Positions 35,737 through 46,810 of a stretch of DNA of 64,000 nucleotides are shown in pieces. The stretch covers positions 263,891,987 through 263,955,986 of the forward strand of contig OW386286.2 in assembly GCA_936432065.2 (NCBI GenBank). Reading direction: 5' to 3'. The stretch's first letter is position 1. Each line of letters starts with the position of its first letter. Under the pieces are notes generated by a model that saw nothing but the letters and a program-made list of their open reading frames with translations, searched no databases and was not told the origin of the DNA. This DNA comes from Rutpela maculata (lineage: Eukaryota; Arthropoda; Insecta; Coleoptera; Cerambycidae). Position numbers and translations under genes: made by a program.

Positions 35737-37740
35737 GTTTAGCTATTTTTATTTTATTTTTCTATATTTGATACATCAATTAAATTTTGGGCTTTTTAAG
35801 TTATTTGAAAGCCAAAAAATATTTTTTAGTTCCGCACACTCATTTATTATTTCTTGTAGGAATATTATACCCCCTATATTTCCTTTATTTTTTAACTTAT
35901 CCATTTGAAATTTGGGGTGCGTAAACTACCTGTAAAAGTGAAATTTTGGACATAAAGAATGGTATGAGACCATCTCAGGTTTACCCGGAAATGACCGCAA
36001 CTTTCGATTTTTAAATAGAACATCCTGTATATTTTTACATATTTGGATTCAAGACAACATTCTGAGATTTTCGCGAATTTTTTAGTCGATGTTCAGTTTT
36101 TTTTTAAGCATTTTAAGACATTAATACAAGAGAAAAATATAATTAATAGCTATTTACAATGCCTCCAAAACTGAACAAATCACTTTTTTATCGAGAACTT
36201 TTTTTTCAAATAGGAAGGTGGTGGCTCATACTGTTCAATAAATTATAGATTTTTTCTGAGTTCATTGATTTCCATTTCCAATCTATGCTATTTGTTTTTC
36301 TATTTTATTGAATTTACTTAGAAATAAAAAAATACGTTCAATATAATTTTTCTTGAACCTTAACGTACTTGCCTTTGCAGAAATCATATGTCTAATAATG
36401 AAATGTGAATAACTTCCTTTTTGTGAATAATAGCCTTTTGGTTCTGTCTCTCTCGTTTCTTAAGGATAGTATTTTACAGAGTTAGAGGGAAATATGCGTT
36501 TATTTTCGAATTATTATAAATATTTAAAAAATCAAACATAGTATAATCTTTAAAACTATATTAGATACTTGCAATTGTTCTAAAGAATACAACTATATAT
36601 ATTTTGTATTGTAAATTTTTGTTGTACTTGAATATCGTAGTTTGTCAATGAAAATAGTTCCTAATTTCATTATTAGAGTATGGCATTTAACTATACAGGG
36701 TGTTTCGAAAAGATTGGGACAACGTTTAGCCGTAGATACCTGACATCAAAACAAGTCGATTTAACTGAAAAAGTAGTGGTCTAACTCTTTTCGTTTTCAA
36801 GATACAGTAAAAAAATGATATTCGTAATTTGTCTCTATCTTGGAGACTATTATACATATCTACTTCAAAGTTGGTAACGACATGTTTTTCAGGTTGCTAA
36901 TTAAAATGGTGATATTGCCGATGCCATATTTTATAGATGGTGCTAGTTACAGGACTTTTACGTGACACTTTAAGTCATAACTTTTTTGTTTTGAGGTTAG
37001 GTTTTGGACATCGTCTTCTACTATAATCGAAACGCAATTTTGTTTCCGAAAGAGAAGGTGTAGTTGTTTAAACGCGATAAAATGCACCCTTTCAGAGAAA
37101 AAAAAACGAACTGTGTCACACACCAGTTCGAAGAAATTCAACACCCCGGGTGTTTTGAAAAGATTGAGACAACGCTTAGCGTAGACTCTTGACATCAAGA
37201 CAAGTTTAACCCAAAAAGTAGCGGTCTAACTCTTTTCGTTTTCAAGATACAGAGTGGTATAGTAAAAAAATTGTTTTCATATTTTGTTTCTATCTTGGAG
37301 AATTATATTCACGCCTTGCTCTCATGATCACAATTGTAGTTCTACTATCGTCCACTGTGTGGCGCCACGAATAACAAAGCTAAAATTTATTTGTCCCTCC
37401 CTGTATTACCTTTCTCACTCATCTTCAGCTGTCAGTTTTCTATTTTCCTGTACTGGAATGGTCGGCTACGAAATAGTCGCCGGAAAATGGTTAAAAATAA
37501 AAGAAAAAACATTTCATCACCGAAGATTCATAATCTTTTAAAGACGTATTCGTCAATGAAAAAGAAAAGTTGACGCAACGATGTAAATACATTCCTAAAT
37601 ATGAGTTATCATTAAACGTCCCAACAAATAGGGAAATGGAAGACGTAGCTAGTCCCTAGTCACAGTAAGTTGAAAGCAAAATTCAGAATTTAATTTCAGG
37701 TTTTGGTTGAGAATAGGAAGTATTATACATAGTGGATTGG

Positions 37741-37975
37741 ATTAAGTGCACTAGAAGGTTGTGAATAAAGCAGACTGGTTATATAAATTATAAACCTAGT
37801 TGACTTAGTTATAAGTCTTCTAGAAGGTCAGGTGTGACAAGCAGCAGACCCCCTTGTAAAAATTAGAAACCTAGTTAACTTATGTAAGTTTTCTAGAAGG
37901 TCATGTGTATGACAAGCTGCCTATTTGACTTGACTAAGTCTCTAGAAGGTCATGGTATGACAAATTGTTGGTTGG
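37741..37975. repeat. Irregular tandem repeat with ctagaaggt
   Basis: Four copies of a ctagaaggt-centred unit begin at about 37,751, 37,820, 37,893 and 37,942 (spacings 69, 73 and 49 bp), with shared words cctagtt.actta.t.aagt and gacaagc. It lies in the centre of the compound inverted repeat. Confidence 0.65.
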
Positions 37976-38540
37976 CCAGGAAAGAGAAATTTAAAAACAG
38001 GTATTTTAGGTAGTATATATCGACATAAGAAAAGTACAGATGCAAAAGAAATAAGCCCATCAAACTTGGACAAAGCCAACGGGCAATTCAGAAAGAAGAA
38101 GGGGGGGGACAAGCTCTCGCATGTAATTGCCAATCAGTAAATGATGCAGTTAGAGGTTGTTGGCAGATCAGATATATACCATGAGCAGTCTCTGTTCAGC
38201 CAACATGTGGTTAGTGGTAGCCTCGACAAATTTGTCAGGGGAGTTACTGCAGAACACACCCTTGAATGGTTGGTTATTTGGGGGCAATTTATCAGAAAGA
38301 TTTGAATTTAAAAACGCTTCGTATGAATATACAGGAATTCCTTGGTCTCTGTAATACTCTCTTAGACTTTAACAAACTCTTAATAAGGTTAATAATAAAA
38401 CATCTTTATTAAAAAAATAAAAAAAAAATAATAATAAATATACAGAGTGAAGTTTAGACCCCAAAGGATTACTCTTACACTTAATTCTATGATTGAGCTT
38501 AATAACAGTCATCAAATGAAAACAAGTTCTGAGATTTTAT

Positions 38541-38814
38541 CAGCCAGTTTCACAATCGTTATTTAACTAATGGTTAGGATTTGACCAATAGTTTTATTAT
38601 AAAAATCTGTTACATTAACAGCCAGTTTTACAATTGTTGGTTGATTAATAGTTAGGATTTGACCAATGATTTATTACTATAAAGGCAAGGATGTCTGGTA
38701 AAGTTGTGTTTACTAATAATTATAACTTTCATAGTACAGGATCCGTACGTATCTTAGACTATCAGGTTCTGATTAGTCAACCAAAAAGATAGCCAGTGAT
38801 TGTGAGGCTGGCTG
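38541..38814. mobile_element. 274-bp MITE
   Basis: The left tip cagccagtttcacaatcgtt and the right tip, read inwards as cagccagcctcacaatcact, are inverted copies. tat flanks both sides. The left end unit is repeated internally from 38,619. No coding potential. Confidence 0.65.
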
Positions 38815-39068
38815 TATGACTGATAGGATTTAAAATTTAAGGGCATTATAATGAAATATTTAAACGCTCAACGGGGCAGTACAAATGTTCGAAATAATTT
38901 GCAAGGGTTACAACAGGCATATTGTAAAAAAAACAAAAAATTCAAATATGCTCACATTAAACGAAATACAGAACATGTTTAGCGGAACCAATTAATATTC
39001 TTGTTTATGGAAAAGATTTTAATGCAATCTCTCCAAGATCTCAAATCGCTCTGAACATCTACAATTGT

Positions 39069-39167
39069 GATCATGAGAGCAAGGCGTGAATATAATTATA
39101 AGATTAAACGAACTTACCTTAAGTGAAGTTCGATCTTAATTATATGAACGCCTTGCTCGAAATGATC
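39069..39167. repeat. 99-bp palindromic hairpin
   Basis: gatcat(..)gagcaaggcgt on the left mirrors acgccttgctc(..)atgatc on the right, and the centre cgaacttaccttaagtgaag continues the symmetry. The same sequence recurs, in part, near 37,300 and 39,737-39,815, so it is a mobile or amplified hairpin unit. Confidence 0.7.
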
Positions 39168-39493
39168 AAACCCTCCCCGCCCACTCAGAGTTACCTTTTG
39201 CGGTACTGAACTTGGAGTTGTTAAGATTGCTATTCAAAATAAAACGATTTTATTTTCAAGATCGAATTGTCTACTCCGTTATTTAAATTACCTATTCGTC
39301 TTACATGGAAATATCTACAATTTGTTATGCATTCCCAAATATTCCGTAGGTAGTATGTATTTGGCAGATCAAATAATAATACAAAAAATTATTTATTTTG
39401 GTAAAGTTTACATTGAATCGAATCTGAATTTTCAAAGACCAAACTTAACAGCTCTAGCTACTCTAAATAAACCCTTGATCATTTGATTTGATT

Positions 39494-39618
39494 TCCTTTG
39501 CACGGGAAGTGTAACACTAATTTTGAGTGACAGAGATGGCATCAATGCGGATATCATAAGTTAAAGAGAGACAATCTTACACCAGTGCAGCTAAGCGCTA
39601 CACTTGTAGTGCAAAGGA
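39494..39618. mobile_element. 125-bp MITE
   Basis: Tips tcctttgcac and gtgcaaagga are inverted, continuing as gaagtgtaacact and gcgctacacttgta with mismatches. It lies within the compound inverted repeat and encodes nothing. Confidence 0.6.
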
Positions 39619-40998
39619 ATGAACCTATCTTGCTCTAAACTGACAGCTGAAGATGAGTGAGAAAGGTAATACAGGGAGGAACAAATAAATTTTAGCTTTG
39701 TTATTCGTGGCGCCACACAGTGGACGATAGTAGAACTACAATTGTGATCATTTCGAGCAAGGCGTTCATATAATTAAGATCGAACTTCACTTAAGGTAAG
39801 TTCGTTTAATCTTATAATATTATACGTATCTACAACAAGCACTATTGACGACTTTAAGACATCATACTTGACGTACACCTACTAGATAATAAAACCGCTT
39901 TGTACACTTTTTCTTTAGGAAACTAAATTGCGTTTCGATTATATTAGAAGACGATGTCCAAAACCTCAAAAAAGTTATGGCTTAAAGAGTCACGTAAAAG
40001 TCCTGTAACTAGCGCCATCTATAAAATATGGCATCGGTAATAACACCATTGTAATTAGCGACCTGAAAAACATGACGTTACCAACTTTGAAGTAGATACG
40101 TATAATAGTCTCTAAGATAGAGACAAATTACGAATACAATTTTTTTACTTTGCCACCCTGTATCTTGAAAACGAAAAGAGTTAGACCACTACTTTTTGAG
40201 TTAAATCGACTTGTTTTGATGTCAAGAATCTACGGCTAAGCGTTGTCCCAATCTTTTCGAAACACCCCGTATATAAAATTTATGATAGAAACTATATATG
40301 GTTGTATTCCTTAGAGTAATGGGAAGTACCTGACCATTTATAATTTTTAAAATATTTATAATAAACCGATAATAAACGCATATTTCCCTCTCACTCTGCA
40401 AAATCCTGTCCTTAATAGGTATAAGTACTAATGCACAGTATAAGGATCAATACAAATTATTTTGAAAGTGATTTTTTGTTTTTAAATAAATTTAATAAAA
40501 CAGAAAAACAAATAGCATGGATTTGAAATGGATATCGATGAATTCAGAAAAAAATCTATAATTTATTGAACACTATGAGCCACCTTCTTCCCATTTGAAA
40601 AAAAAAGTTTTCAGTAAAAATGTGTTTTGTTTAATTTTGGAGGCTTCGCAAATAGTTATTAATGATATTAAACGAAAAATTATATTTTTCCCTTGGACTT
40701 TACCTGCCGTAGAACAAATTTTGGTATTCCAAAGCACTCTAGATGAATGTCTTAAAATGCTTTAAAAAGCTGAACATCGACTCAAAAATTCTCGAAAATC
40801 TTATGGTATACTCAGAATGTTGTCTTGAATCCAAATATGTAAAAATATACAGGATGTTCTACTTAAAAATGGGAAGTTGCGGTCACTTCCGGCTAAACCG
40901 GAAATGGTCCGTTTTATGTTCAAAAATCCATTTTTACAGGTAGTTTATGTACCCCAAATTTCAAATGGATAAGTTAAAAAATAAAGGAAATATAGGGA

Positions 40999-41440
40999 AG
41001 AGCCACTAGCCTGTGGACAACGAAGTCCGGGAATGTGCTTTCACACAGAAGTACACAAACTATTTTTTCTAAAATTACAATCGATATTATTATAAATTAA
41101 GGAATTTGTATTAACGCATAACATTTCTTCATTACAATCTATCTGCTTACTAATAAATACAATTTTAATGTGAGTTGGTTTGTCTGCGTGTATTTATTTA
41201 CTGTCTAAAATATACATAAAAAACTGTACGGGAATGTTACTTTCCCGACCTAGGCCGGGAAAGTAACATTCCTGTATGGTTTTGTTAATCGTTGTTTGGT
41301 AACGGATCTTTTCCGGTCTGTTTTCTGATAGTTTCTTAGCAACGGACTAAAATACTGGAATTGTGCATTTTTTCGATCTGAAATCGCGTCGAAAATGTAG
41401 ACTTTGCCGATCGATTTCAGAAAAATAATTATTCACTTGT
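40999..41440 (+). mobile_element. Family K repeat, copy 1
   Basis: It carries the ordered blocks ccgggaatgtgctttcacac, aaggaatttgtatta, ggtttgtctgcgtgtattta, caacggatcttttccggtct and gatctgaaatcgcg that also occur at about 48,118-48,545 (reverse) and at the ends of the 1,426-bp tandem units. Its start is truncated by comparison with the 48-kb copy. No protein. Confidence 0.65.
41223..41280. repeat. Near-perfect hairpin in family K
   Basis: gggaatgttactttcccg and cgggaaagtaacattcc are inverted around a central cctagg. Other family-K copies have only a single cgtacgg(g/c)aatgtt at this point, so the hairpin is special to this copy. Confidence 0.8.
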
Positions 41441-42930
41441 CAAATGACAGATTGACTGCCTCCACAATCCTATTGAGGATATGTTTCCATTATCTAACGA
41501 ATAAAGATAATAGTTCATAAATTTAAATAATGGTCTGATGCATGACCTGTTGCGGATATTTTAAATCTAAATTCTATCTAATGTAACACACGTAATAAAC
41601 AATTAGTTTTTAAAATATACCCATATTTTATAGTATTTAATATTGGAAAAAATAAATAATCTGAGGAAATAATTGTGTAGAATTCCACTATGTAACAAAA
41701 AGCTAACTTCGCGTGAAATAAAATCCATTTCAAGAGAGAAAAAGTATTCTGTACTACAATATTATATAATGTACTGTTAATATAGTTTGCAACAATGTAT
41801 TATTGGCTTCAATAAATTATATTTTTGGTATGACTGATTAATTAACACTTAAGCTCATCTGCCTCCAGACCAATGGTGTTGCGTTCAATTCTTAGCTGAG
41901 TAACTGGGATTTTTCCCGCAAGAGAATTTCATTCTAATATACTTAGACATTGAAAGTGTTCTTTGTCTCCAAATGTGTAGCCTCCTCCAACACAAGGACA
42001 CTTTAGGGATACAAGTGTTGGCGTTACTTGTGGTGTTTTAATTTTACATAATTAAAAAGAGAGAGAATTAGTGTACCTAAAGAATGGAACAAAAGGACTC
42101 AACTGCCTCTAACAAACAAACCAACTCAGTTTACGCGGAAATGCATTAAATATTTGCATTCTAATTACTAGAAGGCAATTCCTGTTGAATTTGTTACATT
42201 CAGTGTCGCTTAGGAAGTTTGAAAACGAACTTTCGTTCGGCTAGAAAGGTAATTTCCCTATACCAATCGCCAATGTAATTAATTTTAATAGTAATATCCA
42301 CTTCTGTATCCTGTTTGCAGTTGTTTTAGTCTATTTTTTGTAACGTTGTCGTTCAAATGTATTAACGAATTGCGTACATGACCAAAACTAATTAAACCTC
42401 TTAATATGTTTACTCGTAACTGCTGTGGTTTGCTTCATATAGTAAACAAAATTTAATCATTATGTATTTATGTGCATTATAATCTGACCTTAATCACACA
42501 TGATTACCGGCAAATAGGGGAAAATGCATTAATGTGGATAAACATGGACCACACTATTTAGTAAAGCAAATATTTAACATTTTTTACACTCTTCACGAAA
42601 CGTAGACTGTATTTTCTAGGCACTTTTTAAAATCACAAATATCATCCGTAGGAGAAAATAAAATTACTATGTCATGCATTGAATTCTGAATAACTTTCAA
42701 AATGTTCATCTGTTTGTCCATCCGTAAGTCCTTCCGTCGCGTTTCTTTTAAACATGGTAGTGTAAGAATGGAATTTTCGATGGTATTGAGTAGTAAGTTG
42801 TTTTAAAAAAACTAGCGTCAAACAGGACGTGTGTTTATGTAGTTGCATATTGTATTGATTATGAATTGACACGCCTATACAATAATATACACATTATAAA
42901 TTATAAATTTGTACTATACAGTTTGTAAGT
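41441..42930. other. No gene recognised; GTC-rich scrap
   Basis: AT-rich DNA. At about 42,680-42,750 gaattctgaataactttcaa and the cgtccatccgt-type run mirror sequence at about 47,950-48,010 (gacggacggacgg, aaagttgttcagaattc), so a short inverted copy of that repeat lies here. No gene is seen. Confidence 0.45.
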
Positions 42931-42934
42931 TGTT

Positions 42935-43955
42935 ATAAAAATAGATTCTTAATGCCCGTTACGAAACAATTGAATATATGTAGTCTATTCTGAAGGCTGT
43001 TGTAGCTACTACACATAATATGCATCGGAGAGTATTTTAATAAATTGGTGTAAGGAATTGGAAGGTAGAAGGTCCTCTTTAAAAATAAATATTGACAAGT
43101 GAAGCATTGAGAATCTAATGAGGAATACATTATATGATGGAGGACATATGCCATTTATTCCATAAATTTTAGGAATTTTCTTTGAACATTTTCAGCGGAC
43201 TCATTGTATTTCAGATACCCTGGGTGCTATTCTCTAATTTAGGTTTTACGAATGCGTTGAATAACATACATAATACTTGGGTGTCTGTAAAGCTATGTAA
43301 ATTAGGTGTAACAAAACCAAGGTTCCTTGAGGATGCTGCTACCATGTTATCAATATGCTTTTATCAAAGTGATACCTTCTGATCAAATGTCATCTTTAGA
43401 TCACAGAAGTATTCAGGACAATCAAGAAGTGCGTTCAGATGATAAGAGAAATCAAAAGCATTTTCTTCCTATGTTAAGGGACAGACCTTGCACTTATCAG
43501 CATTTAGTGGCAGAATGTTACTGATGCACTACTCCAGAAGCCCATTTAAGTTATTTTGGATTTTCTCACAGTTATCTATGGACTATACGCTAGTAGAGTT
43601 TTAAATCATCAGCAAGCACATATGTCGAATCAAAAATATCGTTAATAGAGATAATAAAGATAGCGACCCAGGATAGAGCCCTGGGGTACCGCCATCTTGA
43701 AGGATTTATGACTACAGTATTCACCATACTGTCTTCGTATACAAAGATAAGATAAGGAGTGATGACGATACCATCACATTGTTTAATTTATTTAGGAGAA
43801 AGCCATTATCTAGTTGGTCGAGAGCCTTCTAGAAGTCGGTATAGATCATGTCAACTTGAACATTGGGAGATATAAACCGCTTTAATTATCCCCAAGAAGT
43901 GGTTTGGATACCGTTATAAATTGCAGGGCCTTGTCTCCGTTCCTCAGACAGATCT
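42935..43955 (-). pseudogene. Antisense jockey-like LINE RT remnant
   Basis: The minus strand from 43,955 down gives VQVDMIYTDF-stop-KALDQLDNGF (motif A region), AVPQGSILG (motif B), then in another frame IISINDIFDSTYVLADDLKL (catalytic ADD motif), IQNNLNGLL, ILPLNADKCKVCPLT and, further on, LFNAFVKPKLENSTQGI. Order and motifs match jockey-type RT. Stops and frameshifts are frequent, so it is dead. Endonuclease is not seen; the 3' end is indistinct. Confidence 0.7.
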
Positions 43956-44630
43956 GCATCTCCTAGACTTAAGAAGGTCACTGATATTACCTGGAAACAT
44001 TTTCAATTAGTATAGCGCGTAATATTGATACGAATGTTAATATAAATATTATTAGGTCAATAGAAAATGACAGCTAGAATAATTTCTTTAGGTATCTAAA
44101 GTAAAATTTAAATTTATTTATACTTTCATCCTTTGATATTACATTATTAAGCGCTAACAAAATATTTTTACAGCCTTATATTTTCACGCACAATAATTCT
44201 ATTTACCCTTCACGACTGAGTAGTTGATCTGAAATTCGGGAACAACCACCTGTGGCCTGTTTGCTTACATTATAACGTTATGTAAACCAAATCAGAAGAT
44301 AAGAAATATAAACAGTTCTCTCTTGTACTCCACCAGTACTTGTGCTGTGAGACTTAACAGAGGTTTCTGTTTTTCCACAAAACACTGTCTCTCCAATTAC
44401 AGCTATTACAACAACAAAGCGGCTCCAGCATGTAAATTTATTATGCAAAATTTAAACTTGTTAGAAAGTTCCGGTTTATTTTGGTATTTGCACGTTTATT
44501 TTGCAAGGGCTGACAATGACAAGATCGCAAAATCAACAAAAATTTTAATAAAATACAGTTGCTGCCTTAAGTAAAATAACATTAAATAATAATCAGAGAA
44601 AAGATTATTTACTTCAATTATTCTTTTCCA
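43956..44630. other. No gene recognised
   Basis: AT-rich spacer between two LINE pieces. No recognisable motif. Confidence 0.4.
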
Positions 44631-44633
44631 TAT

Positions 44634-44816
44634 TTGAATCACTTCAAATCCAAGGATAACTTACACAATATCATACCTACAAAAGACTGCTCAAAAATCT
44701 TGAATTGTTTTTAGACAATTCCCTTAGATACTCTACACATGTGGTTATGATATTGCGTCGAGTTTTCAGCAACTTAAAATTAATATATGCCAGTAGTATA
44801 TTCTTACTGAGTAAAA
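44634..44816 (+). pseudogene. LINE RT C-terminal fragment, first half
   Basis: The plus strand reads LFLDNSLRYSTHV, LRRVFSNLKLIYASSIFLL and SKNR. The block LxxDNSLRxxxHV followed by LKLIYAS is the region just after the RT palm in CR1/jockey-type LINEs. The frame is interrupted at 44,816 by a family-B element and resumes at 45,493. Confidence 0.65.
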
Positions 44817-45487
44817 ACCGCTGCCCAAGGAATCACTACTTCCACATCCGGATTTTCTATCCAAGTCACACAACGAAAAAATTTTGTATCTGGAAATAAT
44901 TGTTTATGGAACTTTATTAATATAATATTTGAAATCCTCTACCCCAAAAACCCATAAAACGATAAGCCACATAAGTAGTGGGGGTGGTGATAGGGGGTGG
45001 GAGTGGGGAGTAGATAAAGTAAAAAATATTTTGAGGTTTCTGGTTCTTGTACATACACTAAATCACATTTTTTTCATCCCCTTTAATAATGGGGTGGGGG
45101 TGGTAATGGGGGTGGCTAATACCAAAATTTTTTTTGAGACCTTAGCTTCTCTTGTCTATACTAAATATCAATTTTATGAACTCTTACCTGCTTGACTTAC
45201 CTATTTACTCCAAATTTACCCCAATTTATCCCCCAAGCCTTCGACGGAACAGGATGAAAATATAATCTAGTTCTAGATCTCGTTAAAGTACATATGTGTA
45301 CCAAGTCAATATCTCAAACGGTTCCAGAGTAAACGTGCGCACAAAAAAAGTTACAGACCGACAGACAGAAATTTTTTTTTCGTTCAAACTTGAAATCTCG
45401 ACGTTTCATGACATTCTAAGCCTATTTGAACAATAAAAATGTTTAAAAAATTTTTTGACGTTACTATACTTCCACTGGATGTGGAAG
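44817..45487 (-). mobile_element. Family-B GTCTGTC repeat, copy 2 (671 bp)
   Basis: taaaa lies on both sides (44,812-44,816 and 45,488-45,492), i.e. a TTTTA target duplication in the element's own orientation. Tips read cttccacatccagtgga and, at the other end, ccttgggcagcggt. The interior contains two G-rich clusters (about 44,978-45,010 and 45,090-45,117) and one short gacagacag run. It splits a LINE frame, which resumes after it. No protein. Confidence 0.75.
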
Positions 45488-45492
45488 TAAAA

Positions 45493-45650
45493 GATTGAAA
45501 TACAGTTATGTAGTGCCTTGGTCCTTTCTCAGTTCAATAATTCGGATCTTGTATATTAAAATTTGATTCCTTCTGACATCAACCTATGTGAAATGATATA
45601 CAAGCTATCCTAACTGCAATATACAATGTGTCTCAGGTTTGAATGAACTA
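45493..45650 (+). pseudogene. LINE RT C-terminal fragment, second half
   Basis: The plus strand reads LCSALVLSQFNNSDLVY, then LIPSDINL and QYTMCLRF. The phrase LCxxLVLSxFNxxDxVY follows directly after the block seen at 44,700-44,812 in this LINE type, so the two are one copy split by the family-B insertion. Confidence 0.6.
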
Positions 45651-45899
45651 GCTTAGGTGATATATAGATTTTGCTTAAAAACGCTATTAAGGGATTTGTA
45701 AAAGTGGGCGAAAGATTTCATTATGTTTAGAGATCTTTCTAATTTTTGTAGAGGTAGCTCATTTTTAAAAATATTATTCCAGTTTTTAGTAGCATTTTAT
45801 TTTTACTAAAAATTATATATTTATTATTAATAGACATAATGAATATAAGTATTTTAGAAATAAATCTCGCCTGGTCGACAAAAAAATGAATTTTTCTCT
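45651..45899. other. No gene recognised
   Basis: AT-rich spacer without a recognisable motif. Confidence 0.4.
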
Positions 45900-46078
45900 T
45901 TTCATGCCACAAAGCTGATCAATGCATGCTTCGCTGAGGGGATTTTTCCAGATACATTTAAATTGACCAGAGTCGTACTGGTTTTCAATGGAAGAGGCAA
46001 TGATCATCGTCCTATTTCAATTATCTCGTATTTTGGTAAAGTTCTCGAAATGCTGTTAAAAACTCGTCTGTATACTTT
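45900..46078 (+). pseudogene. LINE RT N-terminal fragment
   Basis: The plus strand reads LINACFAEGIFPDTFKLTRV, VFNGRGNDHRPISIISYF and GKVLEMLLKTRLYTF. This is the start of a LINE reverse transcriptase (xxGxFPDxxKxxxVxPxxKxG ... YRPISxLxxxxKxxE). Part of the segment preceding RPIS is deleted. It ends where the next family-B element begins. Confidence 0.75.
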
Positions 46079-46080
46079 TA

Positions 46081-46800
46081 CTTCCACATCCAGTGGATGT
46101 ATAGTAACGACAAAAATAATTTTAAAAATGTTTATTGTTCAAATAGGCTTAGAATGTCATGAAACGTCGAGATTTTAAGGTTGAGCGAAAAAAAAATTTC
46201 TGTCTGTCGGTCTGTCTGTCGGTATGTCTGTCGGTATGTCTGTCGGTATGTCTGTCGGTATGTCTGTCGGTATGTCTGTCGGTCTGTCTGTCGGTCTGTC
46301 TGTCTGTAACTTTTTTGTGCGCACGTTTACTCTGGAACCATTTGAGATATTGACTTCAAATTTGGTACACATATGTACTTTAACGAGATCTAGAACTAGA
46401 TTATATTTTCATCTTGTTCCGTCGAAGGGGTAAATTTGGGATAAATAGGTAAATCAAGCAGGTAAGAGTCCATAAAATTGGTATTTAGTATAAACAGGAG
46501 AAAAAATGTTGGCATTAGCCACCCCCACCCCATTATTAAAGGGGATTAAAAAAATGTGATTTAGTGTGTGTACAAGAACCAGAAACCTCAAAATATTACT
46601 TCATCCACTCCCACTACCATCCCCTATAACCACCGCCACCCCACTACCGATGTGGGGTATCGTTTTATGGGTTTTTGGGGTAGAGGATTTCAAATATTAT
46701 ATTATTAAAGTTCCATAAACAATTATTTCCAAAAAATTTTCGTTGTGAGTGACTTGGATAGAAAATCAGGATGTGGAAGTAGTGATTCCTTGGGCAGCGG
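46081..46800 (+). mobile_element. Family-B GTCTGTC repeat, copy 3 (720 bp)
   Basis: Tips are cttccacatccagtggatgt on the left and cttgggcagcgg on the right, with tttta before (46,076-46,080) and ttta after (46,801-46,804). It carries a 12-bp minisatellite (tctgtcggtatg) at about 46,201-46,310 and, in complement, the same G-rich clusters as copy 2. No protein. Confidence 0.75.
46201..46310 (+). repeat. 12-bp minisatellite tctgtcggtatg
   Basis: About five clean copies of tctgtcggtatg, flanked by tctgtcggtctg variants. Translation gives artefactual SVCLSVCL or TDIPTDIP frames on the two strands; these are not genes. Confidence 0.9.
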
Positions 46801-46810
46801 TTTATGTTAT

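Larger units (their letters stand above)
35872..40997. mobile_element. Compound 5.1-kb inverted repeat (arms about 1.1-1.2 kb)
   Basis: The left arm 35,872 to about 37,060 and right arm about 39,905-40,997 are imperfect inverted copies, including ccctatatttcctttatttt at the outer edge, aatttggggt.cgtaaactacctgt, gcatatttccctct, and cagggtgtttcgaaaagatt with gtggtctaactcttttcgtt further in. A second left copy of the cagggtg block sits at about 37,142-37,290. Another inverted pair (about 37,303-37,432 and 39,637-39,768, core gtggcgccac) lies inside. So several TIR elements or one fold-back with nested insertions make up the structure. No transposase motif was recognised. Confidence 0.7.

Noticed and set aside
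37741..37975. CRISPR-like array
   Set aside because: Irregular spacing, imperfect units and a eukaryotic repeat-rich context.
46159..46433. Open frames reading SVCLSVCL and TDIPTDIP around 46.2-46.4 kb
   Set aside because: They are translations of a 12-bp GTCTGTC minisatellite on both strands; no other coding evidence.
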